DNA from: Lasiodiplodia sp. COLG20
Taxonomy: Eukaryota; Ascomycota; Dothideomycetes; Botryosphaeriales; Botryosphaeriaceae
Assembly (NCBI GenBank): GCA_009801085.1
Contig: VNWV01000001.1
Location: forward strand, 8,184,001 to 8,248,000
DNA: 64,000 nt
Reading direction: 5' to 3'
Shown piece after piece: positions 12,256 through 22,336 of the stretch (positions are counted from its first letter, which is position 1; each line of letters starts with the position of its first letter). Below the pieces are notes generated by a model, which worked only from the letters and a program-made list of their open reading frames with translations, did not search any database and had not been told where the DNA came from. The position numbers and the translations under genes were made by a program.

Positions 12256-12391
12256 GGGTAGCGCAGAAATCATTACAAGGGACCCTGGCCTCACTCTGGT
12301 GATATGACAGGTTGAACTCGTGGGTTTGTGCTCCTCCCCAGGATGATGATAGGTGAACCCCAGTCCTCGAAAAAATGATTCCGCGCTACCC
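12256..12391. repeat. Imperfect inverted repeat, 18-19-nt arms
   Basis: The left arm at 12256-12274 (GGGTAGCGCAGAAATCATT) and the right arm at 12374-12391 (AATGATTCCGCGCTACCC) pair with one mismatch and one bulge around a loop of about 100 nt. Flanking bases also pair weakly. It could be a small non-autonomous element or a structured RNA. I see no target-site duplication that I would trust. Confidence 0.45.
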
Positions 12392-12670
12392 GTCGGATCT
12401 GGAACCCCTCTGTACAATAATTCCCAGGACCCACTCCTTTGCATCCAGATCCGTTAAAAACCGAGCTCGCACGAGGCGTCTGCAGTCCGTTGGAGACATG
12501 GTGGAAGATGGAAAACAACACTCTGAACGTTGCAGCCGGTCTGGCAAAGATTCCCAGTTCCACGCCCGGCATTAGCCAAGTGGCGGCTTTAGCCACGCCA
12601 TATGGCTTGACTCATTTTTGCGCAACGGTAAGAGATAGGGTAAAGATGGGCTCGCAAGCTGTCCCAAACC

Positions 12671-12740
12671 TGCGCCCGTAGCAGCATTTGAAGAAGAGAA
12701 AGGGCGGCTGTAGCGCGAGTCATGCGCCACTACGGGCGCA
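12671..12740. repeat. Perfect 11-bp inverted repeat
   Basis: TGCGCCCGTAG at 12671-12681 and CTACGGGCGCA at 12730-12740 are exact reverse complements, 48 nt apart. Function unknown; it may be a hairpin terminator-like or protein-binding structure, or chance. Confidence 0.5.
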
Positions 12741-13514
12741 TATTGCTCGTTTTGTGCTGGCATTGCCTCACTGATGATGTTGCTGCGGGAGAGTATTCGC
12801 TAGCCATATACTTGTATTGCTTGAAAAGGGAGTCAATCGAGTCGTCGTCAAGTGGATTGGATCTTCCTGAACTCCTCCCGGGACTTGTCGAACTCAGGCA
12901 GATAATCAACGCCACAGATGCCTTGAGAAATGTCGAAGAAGACAATTAATATTTGTTTCGTTGCGTTGCATGTAGAGAAACACGATAGAGAATGAGTAGA
13001 ATAGTAGAAAGGAGTAAAGAAAATACCGAAGCATAATTACCCCATGTTTTGGGGGTTTGCTCGTTTCACTGCGTTAGCCTTCGGGTGTAATGCCCTTCTT
13101 TAGTCGCCATTGATCATTTGGAGCACGGATATGGACATGGAGTACGTAAGCATGACCGTGTAACACGTTGATACTAATCTGATTGCGACGGATGTGCAGA
13201 TGCTCTCCGGCGTGTAGGGAATCTCTCGTGAGTAAACAAAGCCCATCTCACTTGACGACAACGTTAGTGCATGCATATCGTGGCTCTGACAGTGCTTTTC
13301 ATTCATATATTGTGCGAAGAAGATATTTGGTGAATGTCTTTGGCCTTTAAGCGGGCGAAATATAGGTTGTTAAAACTCTCCCCACTGTAGTTTTGACAGA
13401 ATTCATGACACTTAGACCTTCTGGCAAATTGACCAATGATGAAAACAGCAATATATTTAAAGGGTCCGCTTTAGAGAGGTGAATCCATGATTACATAGTG
13501 TGCACATATCTGGA

Positions 13515-14780
13515 TTACTCCTCGATAATGGATTCATATGGCGGAGGGGACACTGCGCTTGAAGCACTCTCCGGCGGCGGGGGTATCTCATATCCTTCGT
13601 TACCAGCTTCACCACAATGAGTCCAATCTGACACCATTATCTCGTATCTTGCGCCGTATGTTCTTGGAATTTGTGGCCCCAAACTTAGCTGCTCACCCGT
13701 CTCACTATCGACCTTAATCTCCTTGCCCACAATTTCAAGCACCAGTGTATGCGAAACCAAAAGGATCGTTTTAGCCATGCCGATTTGCCCCTCGCCATCA
13801 AGACTCCTACATTGTGGCCTGCCGTAAAATTGACAATGGCTACTCGGTGTATATTCCGGTAAATTTTCCTCTCGCGCGCCGGATGCCGTCATGTCCAGAT
13901 CGTGCATCAATGTACACGCCAGTCTCGCCTTCTCTGGAACGGTGATATCGAACAAAATCTCTCGATTCTGCAGCTCGGACAAATCGGAAACGGCCATTGA
14001 ACCTCTTCCAGTTGGTGCAATATGGTGATCGCCTGAAATGATGGTGCGGACGTGACGATTGAGCTCGTGCCCCAATAGCCCGCTCTCACCTTCCGTATTG
14101 TGTGTTCGTGTGAGGATTCTCGTGCACTCCTCAATGCGCCAGTGAAGCTTGTGCACCCGTAACCAGTATCCCGTGCAACTACGCAGCGTTAATCGCGGAG
14201 TGTAGGTGTCTAGCGGCTGGAATATGGCTGGAACCGAGAGCAGAGTTTCAACATGACTATCCAAGAAGCGGTGGCGGTAATCGATGGCGGTGAGACCGAG
14301 CGGAAGAGAGAGCAGGCGACGAATATGTATCGGTTTCGATGTAGCGTGTGAGGTAGCACAAGTAGCAGTGCTGATGGTAATTGTTGCACGGACGTGGTAT
14401 GAGAGGGACGCAATTGGTGTCTCTGTGGTTGCAGGGAGGTAGCCTGGTATTGCGATAGTAAAAGGTATAGCCTTGTGCGTTGGTGAGATATCGGATGTTG
14501 AAGGGTGAGAGAAGCACCAGCGCTCGATCTCCCTAGCCTCCTCGGTGTTGGAACCTTTTTGTTTGTTTAAGCCAATATGAAGTAGATTCGTCGATAAATC
14601 GGGCTTGTGTGCTTGAAATCTCAGTGTTTGGACAAGAGAAATGATGAATGAAGAAACAGTGCAGTCCAGGCCATAGGAAAACTCAACTGCTCCAGATACG
14701 AGAACATCTGAAGCTTGTGCAGGGTTTTGAATCAAATGAGGGAGTGGATATGGTAGATTGAGGCGTAGGTCCATCTCCAA
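13515..14780 (-). CDS. Alpha-arrestin-like protein with PPxY tail
   Basis: An intronless 421-residue protein. The N-terminal half reads as an arrestin-like beta sandwich (GAVEFSYGLDCTVSSF, HKAIPFTIAIPGYLPATTE, SLSYHVRATITI). The central part continues as the second sandwich. The C-terminus ends in SAVSPPPYESIIEE, so it carries a PPPY (PPxY) motif, the docking site for the WW domains of Rsp5/Nedd4 ubiquitin ligases. Fungal alpha-arrestins use this to bring the ligase to plasma-membrane transporters. A partner transporter cannot be named; MFS permeases such as the one at 29.2 kb are the usual kind of client, but a link here would be speculation. The start is the only Met before the first strand. 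Confidence 0.75.
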   Translation of the reverse strand: MEMDLRLNLPYPLPHLIQNPAQASDVLVSGAVEFSYGLDCTVSSFIISLVQTLRFQAHKPDLSTNLLHIGLNKQKGSNTEEAREIERWCFSHPSTSDISPTHKAIPFTIAIPGYLPATTETPIASLSYHVRATITISTATCATSHATSKPIHIRRLLSLPLGLTAIDYRHRFLDSHVETLLSVPAIFQPLDTYTPRLTLRSCTGYWLRVHKLHWRIEECTRILTRTHNTEGESGLLGHELNRHVRTIISGDHHIAPTGRGSMAVSDLSELQNREILFDITVPEKARLACTLMHDLDMTASGAREENLPEYTPSSHCQFYGRPQCRSLDGEGQIGMAKTILLVSHTLVLEIVGKEIKVDSETGEQLSLGPQIPRTYGARYEIMVSDWTHCGEAGNEGYEIPPPPESASSAVSPPPYESIIEE

Positions 14781-15275
14781 GGAGGATTATGATCGAGGTT
14801 CGGTGGAACTCGGAGTAATACCTCATATTAGGGGGGGTCATCCTTTTAAAGTATTGTGGTGAGATCGGAAAGATATTCATCATCGCTGACAGTCTGATCT
14901 GTGGGCTTCGTGTTGGATTGTCATTGCGCGCTCCATGCCTTTGATTCGAGTTGGCAACTCTGTGCCGCGATCCGCGCAGTCTACACATACACACTAAGCC
15001 AAGTCAGGCAGCCAAGACGCAAGCCGTAGCCACAAAGTTCGGAACGACAGTAGGGCGTGAAGGAGACGTATACGTCACTTTCATATAAGCGTGGGGTGGT
15101 TTCGTGATTTGTAAGCAGCGCCACATTCGCGCTGCAATCCTGAAAACTATCTAATGTAGTTCGTACCAAAAGAAAATTAAAACATAGCTCTCAATCTCAA
15201 TCTAACCGCTGTGTCTGCGCACAAACGCGAGATTTTAGTTGAAGGTTGGCTATCAACCCAGTGCAGGTGATTACT
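14781..15275. other. Intergenic, arrestin promoter
   Basis: About 500 nt between two leftward genes. It holds the arrestin promoter and the 3' flank of the phosphoglycerate-mutase-like gene. Nothing else seen. Confidence 0.45.
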
Positions 15276-16080
15276 TCATGCAACAACTTTTCCGGGGAGT
15301 TGCCATCCCGCCGCAGCCCACTCTCTTTCTGCCTTTGCCTTCAGTTGTAGTTGGTCCTCCTTGGTCAATCGAGTAGCTCGGCGGCGCTTGAGCGACTCTT
15401 CGGTCTCGATAAGAGATGCATTTTCGCTACTGTGAGGAGCAAAAGTATAGCTCCTCAATTCGGTGTTGGCCCATCCCGTGCCTTGTTTGATTTACGTCAG
15501 GAGACATTTTTGATTTGATGATATTTTGCACTGATAGCTTACCGGAGTGTTTGTCGAAGTCCGACCAATCCTCTGTCAAGGTGTGGAGAAGGCTACCGTG
15601 AGTTACGACTACTACTTCGTCATTCTCGCCAGCCAACTCCTTTAGCCAGACACGAGCGACTCTGCAGCGCTCGAAGATTGCATCGGACTGCGGTGCCCAT
15701 GGGCCCCTTTTATCATTCCACCCATCTTGGACGAAACTGAGGTCTACTGGCTGATGCGCAAATTCGCGCTCCAGGACCTCCTTGTCACTACCAGTATCGC
15801 AAGGAAGGTCTGTATTCTCTTGGAGCTCCGGGAGTGCGGTGAGTCTGATGCCGCGGGTCGCAAAGACAGGGCTGAATCCGAGAAGTGCGGTCCAAAGAGC
15901 TCGTCTAATGGGCGAAGCAACGACGTGGGTGACGCGGTCGTGGTGCGGGAAAGCGCGTTGTAGATCAAAGCACTGCTGTTTGCCTAGCTCTGTCAGGTCA
16001 GGGTCATGCATGCTGTAGTTGTTGATCGTCAGGTTATGGTATGCCTGAGCATGTCGAACAAAATGAATGATCGGGGGCAT
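15276..16080 (-). CDS. Histidine phosphatase / phosphoglycerate-mutase-like protein
   Basis: A 247-residue protein in two exons, 16080-15543 and 15481-15276, with a 61-nt intron. The join reads KHSG to TGWANTELRSYTF. The phosphohistidine motif is HFVRHAQAYHN with catalytic His10. The second conserved His is in VVVVTHGSLLHTL. PDLTELGKQQC and VVASPIRRALWTAL complete the branch-1 histidine phosphatase core. The family includes phosphatases and mutases acting on small phosphorylated compounds; members like this one in fungi are mostly uncharacterised. The C-terminal tail after residue 200 is charged (EESLKRRRATRLTKEDQ) and probably helical. No signal peptide, so likely cytosolic. Confidence 0.88.
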
Positions 16081-16758
16081 CTTTTTCGAAAAGGTTTTGG
16101 TTGTGCAGGTTCAAGGCTGAGCCAGTGAAAGGGGGTGATCCATGTTAAAGAGATGCCTTTTCTCTCAGATACGCCACAGACGAACCCATTAATCAGCGTT
16201 GCGGCTACAGCTTATCATCCAGGCACAGGCTTGGGCATGCGCGAATAAGCAGTCTCTGCTGCCGCCTGCTTGCATGTGACCAGGCTGTCTTGCGGAAATG
16301 GATTGGTTGAACTCCCGCGTGTGTCTCTGTCTTGCATCTGCTCCCCACCTGGCCAATCCCGTTTTGTTCCACTTGGCCCTGACATACGTGTCATCCCCCC
16401 ATACAAAGAAGCAGACCTCTCCGCAAGAAGCGGGTGTCTAGTGTCCTTTACATAAATGTGTCTTGGCTTCCTATTTGAGTTAGTGTTAGGCTGTTTAGCC
16501 CCGCTCGGTCCTGCCGTCTCAGCTTTTAGTGGGGTAATCTGGAGCGTACGATGTTTTTCCGTCTGGTGCTGGAGCTTGTCTCCTCTTCAATGAGAATGCG
16601 GCATCCCAATTCTTAGCTATTTTTAGTAGCATGTTCAGTTCTGGTAGCAAACGTCTCAGACGCAACAGTTTCAATCAAACCGAGATCCACTGTCATCAGC
16701 AAGAAGCTTATTACAGAATCTATGGAGTGAAATCCAAGTGAAAGGCCAATTTTGTTTG
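16081..16758. other. Intergenic spacer at the cluster edge
   Basis: About 680 nt between two leftward genes. It holds the phosphatase-like gene promoter and the 3' flank of the cyclase gene. No extra gene or repeat seen. I place the left boundary of the metabolic block here. Confidence 0.45.
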
Positions 16759-17960
16759 TTACAAAATGGCCATTGCGTTAGGCGGACTTGCAACACCCCC
16801 AAGAAGATTCAGTGGCTGACTAGTAATGAAAAAGTCCCACCTGTCATGTTGCCGACAAACGCGACTGAGCTCCTCCAAATCCCATGTCTCACCAATAGGC
16901 ATGCCCCATCCACTAAGAAATACCTTCTTTCTTGTTAGCTTGGGTGACAAATTGAAAAGCTGATTGACAGCCACGGTGGCTTACTTCGTGCATGCTGACT
17001 CCCCAAGGTTTCAACGAGGGCCAAACTTCGTACGCGACAGTGTCACTTGCAACTGCCGCGAAAGCGTTCTCCCAATGCCAACGCATTGCCTCCTCTGTCG
17101 CCTCGACGCCACAGGAAGCACGCGTCTCCCTTTGCGGGAGCGCGGCTTTTTCGGTGTCTGTGAGCCTCTTGTATTCAGTCAACCATCCGGTCCGGATGAG
17201 GAGGATATCTCCAGCTTGGAATGTAACACGCTCCTCAGCTGCCACCTCCTTGAGCTCTGCAAGAGTGATCTCATGCCGCGCGAATGGAGAGTATGTAATT
17301 TCCTTCTCCTTTGCGTATGAACACCAATCCAGCAAAACGCCACGGCCAGCAATGCCTCGCTGAGCCATACCTGAGCGCTCTATCAGCCCATGTTGTGACT
17401 TCGTACTTTTATGGAGAACAAGTATTACTTTGTATACCCAGCTGAGAGTCTGCTCCTTCTCCAGAAATTTTCTCCTGTCGGACACCATTGTAATATTGTA
17501 AAGTCTCTTGATACGGATAGTGACGGAGCCCGTCCCAATGGCTAGACCCTTGAGTATTGACATAAATCTATCATGCATTAACGTCCTGCAACACCATAAT
17601 TAGAGACATTTAGTACCTCATCATCATTCGCGTGTCCCTTCGCAACGATGCGGTGCTCACACGGCCGTCGAGCAGGATTCATCGGTTTGAGCAATCCATC
17701 AAGCGGAAGGCTATGTCATCCTTAGCATGACTCTAAACATGACAGACGTTTTGGATTCTTGACTTCAATGGTATACATGTACCGAACTCGATTTGCTTTG
17801 ATGCGCCCTTAACGAGATCCTCGGTAAGAAGATTCAAGGTTCCGAGCTGGTCGTCGTCGCCCCAGAGGCCCCAGGCCGAGGCTTTAGGATCACCGAGCCG
17901 CAATGGAAGCTCATCAAATTTTGGACGGGTGGGGTATCTGTCATATAATTTTGTGCACAT
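16759..17960 (-). CDS. Cyclase-family metal-dependent hydrolase
   Basis: A 326-residue member of the cyclase/kynurenine-formamidase-like superfamily (PF04199). It needs four introns: exons are 17960-17764, 17710-17617, 17567-17429, 17370-16985 and 16923-16759, and lengths sum to whole codons. The joins recover consensus text: CIPLN to LPLDGLLKP, ANDDE to IYVNTQGSSHWDGLRHYPY, GRGVLLDW, and HEV to FLSGWGMPIGE. The metal-site motif is H107-W-D109-G-L-R-H113. The fungal family hydrolyses amides or lactones, but substrates are mostly unknown. The first donor is GTCAAG, a weak site, yet the frame demands it. It is divergent from the AtuA/CaiB fusion gene, with a 399-nt shared promoter, which suggests co-regulation. 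Confidence 0.82.
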
Positions 17961-18359
17961 TCTGATGGGGAGAACGACGATGGTTTCGATTTCTCTGGTG
18001 GTTGATGCCCCTGTTCTGAGCCGAACTCTGAAAGCTTCATTACGAGTTTCGATGTATCTGCGGAGGCTCGGTCGTACGCAAGAAGAGGTGCGGGGTAGCA
18101 ATTGATGTCGAGTAGTACATAATCGGAATGTTGCGATATTCGCCTCGGCATTTTTCGAACCCATTTCAATCCCTTTCGCTCGCATCGAAGCTGTGGCTCA
18201 TTCTGTCCCCGCCGTCCGATGAAGCAGAACTAAAGTGCAAAATGGTACTATGAATCAGGAAACATCTGATCCTGTTGCCGTTCTCTTCAAAACCGCTTTT
18301 GTTGAGTAACTCTTTCAACTGTCTACCCCGCATTCACCGACACCACAACGCGTACGAAA
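17961..18359. promoter_or_regulatory. Shared divergent promoter, cyclase and fusion gene
   Basis: A 399-nt bidirectional promoter. Unlike other promoters of the block, it has no clear CGG-N6-CCG palindrome. A degenerate TCGATGTATCTG lies at about 18049-18060 and a lone CCGTCCGATG near 18212. A frame runs upstream of the cyclase Met without family consensus and I treat it as non-coding. Confidence 0.5.
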
Positions 18360-21300
18360 ATGTGCACTCCAAACGGTCAAAATGTCGCGGAATTCAGCAT
18401 CCTCACACCGAACGCAATGCTTGGCTACGGCTACCGCTCTGAGGATTTCTGGTACGGAATCACAAAGTACCGACCCGCAGCCATTATCGTGGACAGCGGA
18501 TCCACAGACGGCGGCCCATACAAATTAGGGATGAACAAGATGACCTGTGGAAAGGGATCATACATTCGAGACCTGGAGCCGATCTTGACTGCGTGTTACC
18601 ACCTGAAAATCAAGGTGCTTATCGGCTCGGTGGGTGGCGATGGCAGTACGAAACACGTCAAGGAGATGCTCGATATTGTCACTGGTATATCGGAAAGGCT
18701 TGGATACAGATTCAAAATTGCGACCATCGACGCAGGGATGAATCGAGATTTGGTTAATGAACGCATAGAAAAGTCTCAAGTCTTCCCTTGCGGGCCGGTA
18801 CAGAACCTCACGCGCGAGGCTGTGGATAACGCTGTAGACATAGTGGCACAGATGGGAGCTGAGCCGTACGAATACCCCCCTCTTTTCTTTTTACACGACC
18901 CATATCTCCCCTCCAAGTAAACCCTTATCAAAGCTACAGAAAGACTTTCATGCACTGAAACCCATGTTTTGAACAGATATATCGAGGCCCTTAAAGGCGA
19001 CCCGGACATCATTCTCGGCGGGCGTTCATACGATCCCGCTCCCTTCGCAGCCTTCTGTATGGCACGGGGCGTCCTTCCAGGTTTCGCTTGGCACATGGGA
19101 AAAATCCTGGAATGCGGAGGAATTTGCGCAGTTCCAAAAGGTAGATCCATGATTACGATCATGAGGCGGGATTCTTTTGACCTGAACCCTCTTGCACCGG
19201 AGGAGCGTTGCACCCCACTTTCGGTAGCTGCCCATACCTTATACGAGAAAACAAGGCCGGACAGACTGCCCGGGCCAGGCGGAGTTCTCGTCCTTGACAG
19301 CGCTGCATACTCGCAAACCACGGAGAAAACTGTCAGAGTCAGCGGTGCTGAATTCTTCCCTACCCCTTATCAAGTTAAGCTGGAAGGGGTGGAGCATCTG
19401 GGCTACCGTACTGTTTTCGTGGGCGGTATCCGCGATCCAATTCTAATCAGCCAAATTGACGACTTCCTCGATCGAGTACGGAAATATACCCAGAAGCTCT
19501 TCCCAGAGCTTGATCAGAACGAAGGATGTCGTCTCATCTTCCACAATTACGGTCGCAACGGCGTTATGGGTCCTCTTGAGCCCCGGCCAACCCCGGCCCA
19601 TGAGATTGCCGTTGTTGGCGAAGTCGTGGCCCCGACGCAGGAGCTGTCGCATACCATTGCGAACAATGCTAGAGCTTCTATCCTCCACTTCTCCTACAAC
19701 AACCAGATGGCTACAACGGGGAATTTTGCGAGTCCGTTTTCTCCCCATGAACAAGAGGCCGGCGCCGTCTTCAAGTTCACTTTATACCATCTTATGAGTC
19801 TGGAGAAGGATGAGGAGGTCTCACTGTTTCCAGTCTCCTTCCACCATATCGCGTCCAACCGGGAGCCGCAGCCATTTCAACCCATGTCGGAAGAGGAAAT
19901 TCGGGTTTACGAGAGTGGCACTCTTGCTCCGCTTAGTAGGTATTCACTGAACAAAGGACCTCTTCTGCTCATGCTAATGGAAGTAGCGTATAAAGAAATT
20001 CCATCAGGGCGGGCAAGGCTCAGCCAGGTGGCCCGAGTCATTCGGTCGAAGAACTCAGGTCCGTTTGAACTCACCTTCGATGTGATATTCGACAACGCAG
20101 ATGCCTACCACCGCACCAAGAGTGCGAAAGTGTTGACAAAAGAGACAATGAAGAGGCTGTATAATCTGGCGGAAAGCGACATCTTGATCAGCATGTTCTT
20201 TGACCTAGCGCTCGCATGGAAATGTACGATCAAGAGACCATGGCCCCAAGGAAGCGTCGGTGAGCGAGACACGCTGGGGACGCAACAACACGCGCCGCTT
20301 CTCGACATCGAAGTTCCCCCGGTAGAAAATCCGGGCCAGAATGGTGTGCAAGATGGGGTAACTAGACCCGTTCGCGAGCTGTTCACTCCGTCAAAGGTTG
20401 TCGAGGAAATCTGGGCTGGACTCGGTCTGCCAACCGCCGCGTTGGATTCCCTGTCACTGCAAAGCGATGGCAAGCCAGCTCTGCCCTCTTCCTTCAAAGT
20501 CGGATGTCTTGCTCAGAGCACGATCGCACTTTCAGCACTGTCAGCGGCACTGATCCATTCCATTCGCAACAAGACAACTGTGCCTCGAGTCACCGTTGAG
20601 CGACGACACGCAGTGGCAGAGTTCAAATCGGAAAAATTATATGTCCTGGATGGAAAGCCTGCGGCAAGCGTGTGGGGCACCATTGGAGGTCTCCATGCCA
20701 CATCCGACGGATACGTTCGTATCCACGATTCATTTCCCAACCACAGGAACGGTGCGCTCCATTTGCTAGGGCTAGATGCGGCAGCAACCCGCTCAGACGT
20801 CACGAGAGAAACCAAGAACTGGGCCAGCATCGATCTCGAGACCGTCGGATTGCAGGACAAGCTAGTCATCTACGCCCTCCGAACCTACCAACAGTGGGAC
20901 GTGCTTCCTCAAGCGAAAGCCCTCTCCAACTTCCCCATAACGATCAAAAAGCTATCCGCAGGCACGGCCGGCCTCCCGTCTCGAATGGGCCCCGGCAACG
21001 ACCGCAGCCTCCGCGGCCTCCGGGTCCTGGAACTGAGCCGCGTCATCGCCGCTCCGCTGGCCGGCAAGACGCTGGCCGCCCACGGCGCCGACGTGCTCTG
21101 GGTGACGTCGCCCACCCTGCCCGACCTCCCCGCCATCGACCGCGAGTTCGGGCGCGGGAAGCGGACGATCCAGCTGGACATACGCGGCACTCCGAAAGAC
21201 AAGGAGAGGCTCTTCGAGCTGATCCGGACGTGCGACGTCCTCATCCAAGGCTTCCGGCCGGGCAGCCTCGCGGCTCAGGGGCTGGCGCCCGAGCAGCTGG

Positions 21301-21803
21301 TCGTTCTCAACCCGAACATCGTCTGTGCGAATATGTCGGCGTTCGGCCCGGACGGACCGTGGGCTGGGCGCCGTGGCTTTGATTCCATCGTCCAGACCTG
21401 TTCGGGGATGAATGTGTCGGAAGCTGAGCACTGCGGACAGGGCGAGCCGGCCCGCCCTACACCGTGCCAGGCGCTTGACCACGGTGCTGGTTATCTTCTG
21501 GCAACCGGGGTGTGCGCTGCCTTGTATAGGCGAGCCGTTGAAGGCGGATCATATCGTGTAGATGTGTCCCTTGCAGGGGTGATGAAGTATCTACGGAGTC
21601 TTGGCCAATACGAAGGCAGGTCAGGATTTGATTGTGCTGATATAGTCTCGCCCGATCAGGTTGAGGAGTTTTTGGAAACTCGTGAAAGTGGCTTTGGGAC
21701 ACTGAAGGCTGTGAGGCACTCGGCTGTGATCGAAGGTTGTGCACCTGGGTGGGACTTCATGCCAAAGCCGTTGGGGAGTGACAAACCAGAGTGGCTCAGG
21801 TAA
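18360..21803 (+). CDS. AtuA-like / DUF4387 / CaiB-BaiF CoA-transferase fusion
   Basis: About 1,127 residues in two main exons, 18360-18916 and 18977-21803. The intron join gives PSK to YIEALKGDPDIILGGR. Three domains can be read in order. Residues 1 to about 480 are AtuA-like (DUF1446): VDSGSTDGGPYKLG, IGSVGGDGS, GGRSYDPAPFAAFC, FHNYGRNGVMG. Residues about 500-610 are DUF4387: VARVIRSKNSGPFELTFDVIFDN. From about 650 onward comes a class III CoA-transferase; the core starts at LRGLRVLELSRVIAAPLAG (about 863), with a candidate catalytic Asp1020 in QALDHGAGYLLATG. AtuA is named from bacterial acyclic-terpene use; CaiB/BaiF enzymes move CoA between carboxylic acids. The stop at 21803 sits on a good donor (CAG/GTAAGC), and splicing 21800-21844 would instead end at 21860 with SMLD. 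Likely acts on an organic acid; substrate unknown. Confidence 0.88.
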
Positions 21804-21860
21804 GCTTTTCATTCAATTTCGTTTTTCCTCTGCTTTGGATTTAGAAGCATGCTCGACTGA

Positions 21861-22336
21861 AGCGCGAGGCTGGACGGGCACACGGGTCTGTTGATTTCCA
21901 GCAAGCGCCGGGTCACTGCGGCGTGCGGAGGTTTTGATTGGCTCACCGCATTCAGCGTACTGCCACCGGATGGGTGGCAACCATTGTGTACTTGATCAGG
22001 CCCGGCCTTTTCATTAAATGCTCTGGGTCCAATCCATTGACTGCATGGCATCTGGGGACTCGATTTTGACGTTTTGCACTGAGGCAGTGTCTACTTGTCG
22101 TCGTAGACTCGCAGGTTGTAGAAAGACTCCACGGGACAGGAAAGCGCAAAGCATCTTCCGTAAATCACGCAATGTCACTTCCTCGGCTAGCACCTCGTTC
22201 GAAGTTGTGTGGCGTCGGATGCATCCGAAGAGGCCGGATGTATCCGCGACCGAACCTCCCCACAGTCTATTACACCCCGCAAGTCCCGGATGCACTCGAC
22301 ATCCCCACAGTCCGGTCCCGAAAAACGCTGCCAACC
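21861..22336. promoter_or_regulatory. Regulator promoter with two CGG-N6-CCG palindromes
   Basis: This spacer upstream of the Zn2Cys6 gene holds CGGATGCATCCG at 22216-22227, a perfect palindrome, and CGGATGTATCCG at 22235-22246, with centres 19 nt apart. A weaker CGGATGCACTCG follows near 22289. Two CGG triplets facing each other are the classic binding form of Zn2Cys6 dimers, so autoregulation is likely but inferred. Confidence 0.65.

Larger units (their letters stand above)
11646..13514. other. Gene-poor 1.9-kb region with inverted repeats
   Basis: No supported gene. A 213-codon plus-strand frame at 11661-12302 and a 75-codon frame at 12722-12949 have no family features and unlikely composition. 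Two inverted repeats are listed separately (12256-12391 and 12671-12740). The right part is AT-rich, and the 3' end of the arrestin gene lies just beyond it. Confidence 0.5.

Noticed and set aside
11661..12302. 213-codon plus-strand frame after the SDR gene
   Set aside because: Composition is not protein-like, no family motif, and it runs into the inverted repeat.
20672..21382. 236-codon frame inside the fusion gene
   Set aside because: Alternative frame of the GC-rich CoA-transferase exon; the main frame has clear CaiB/BaiF text.
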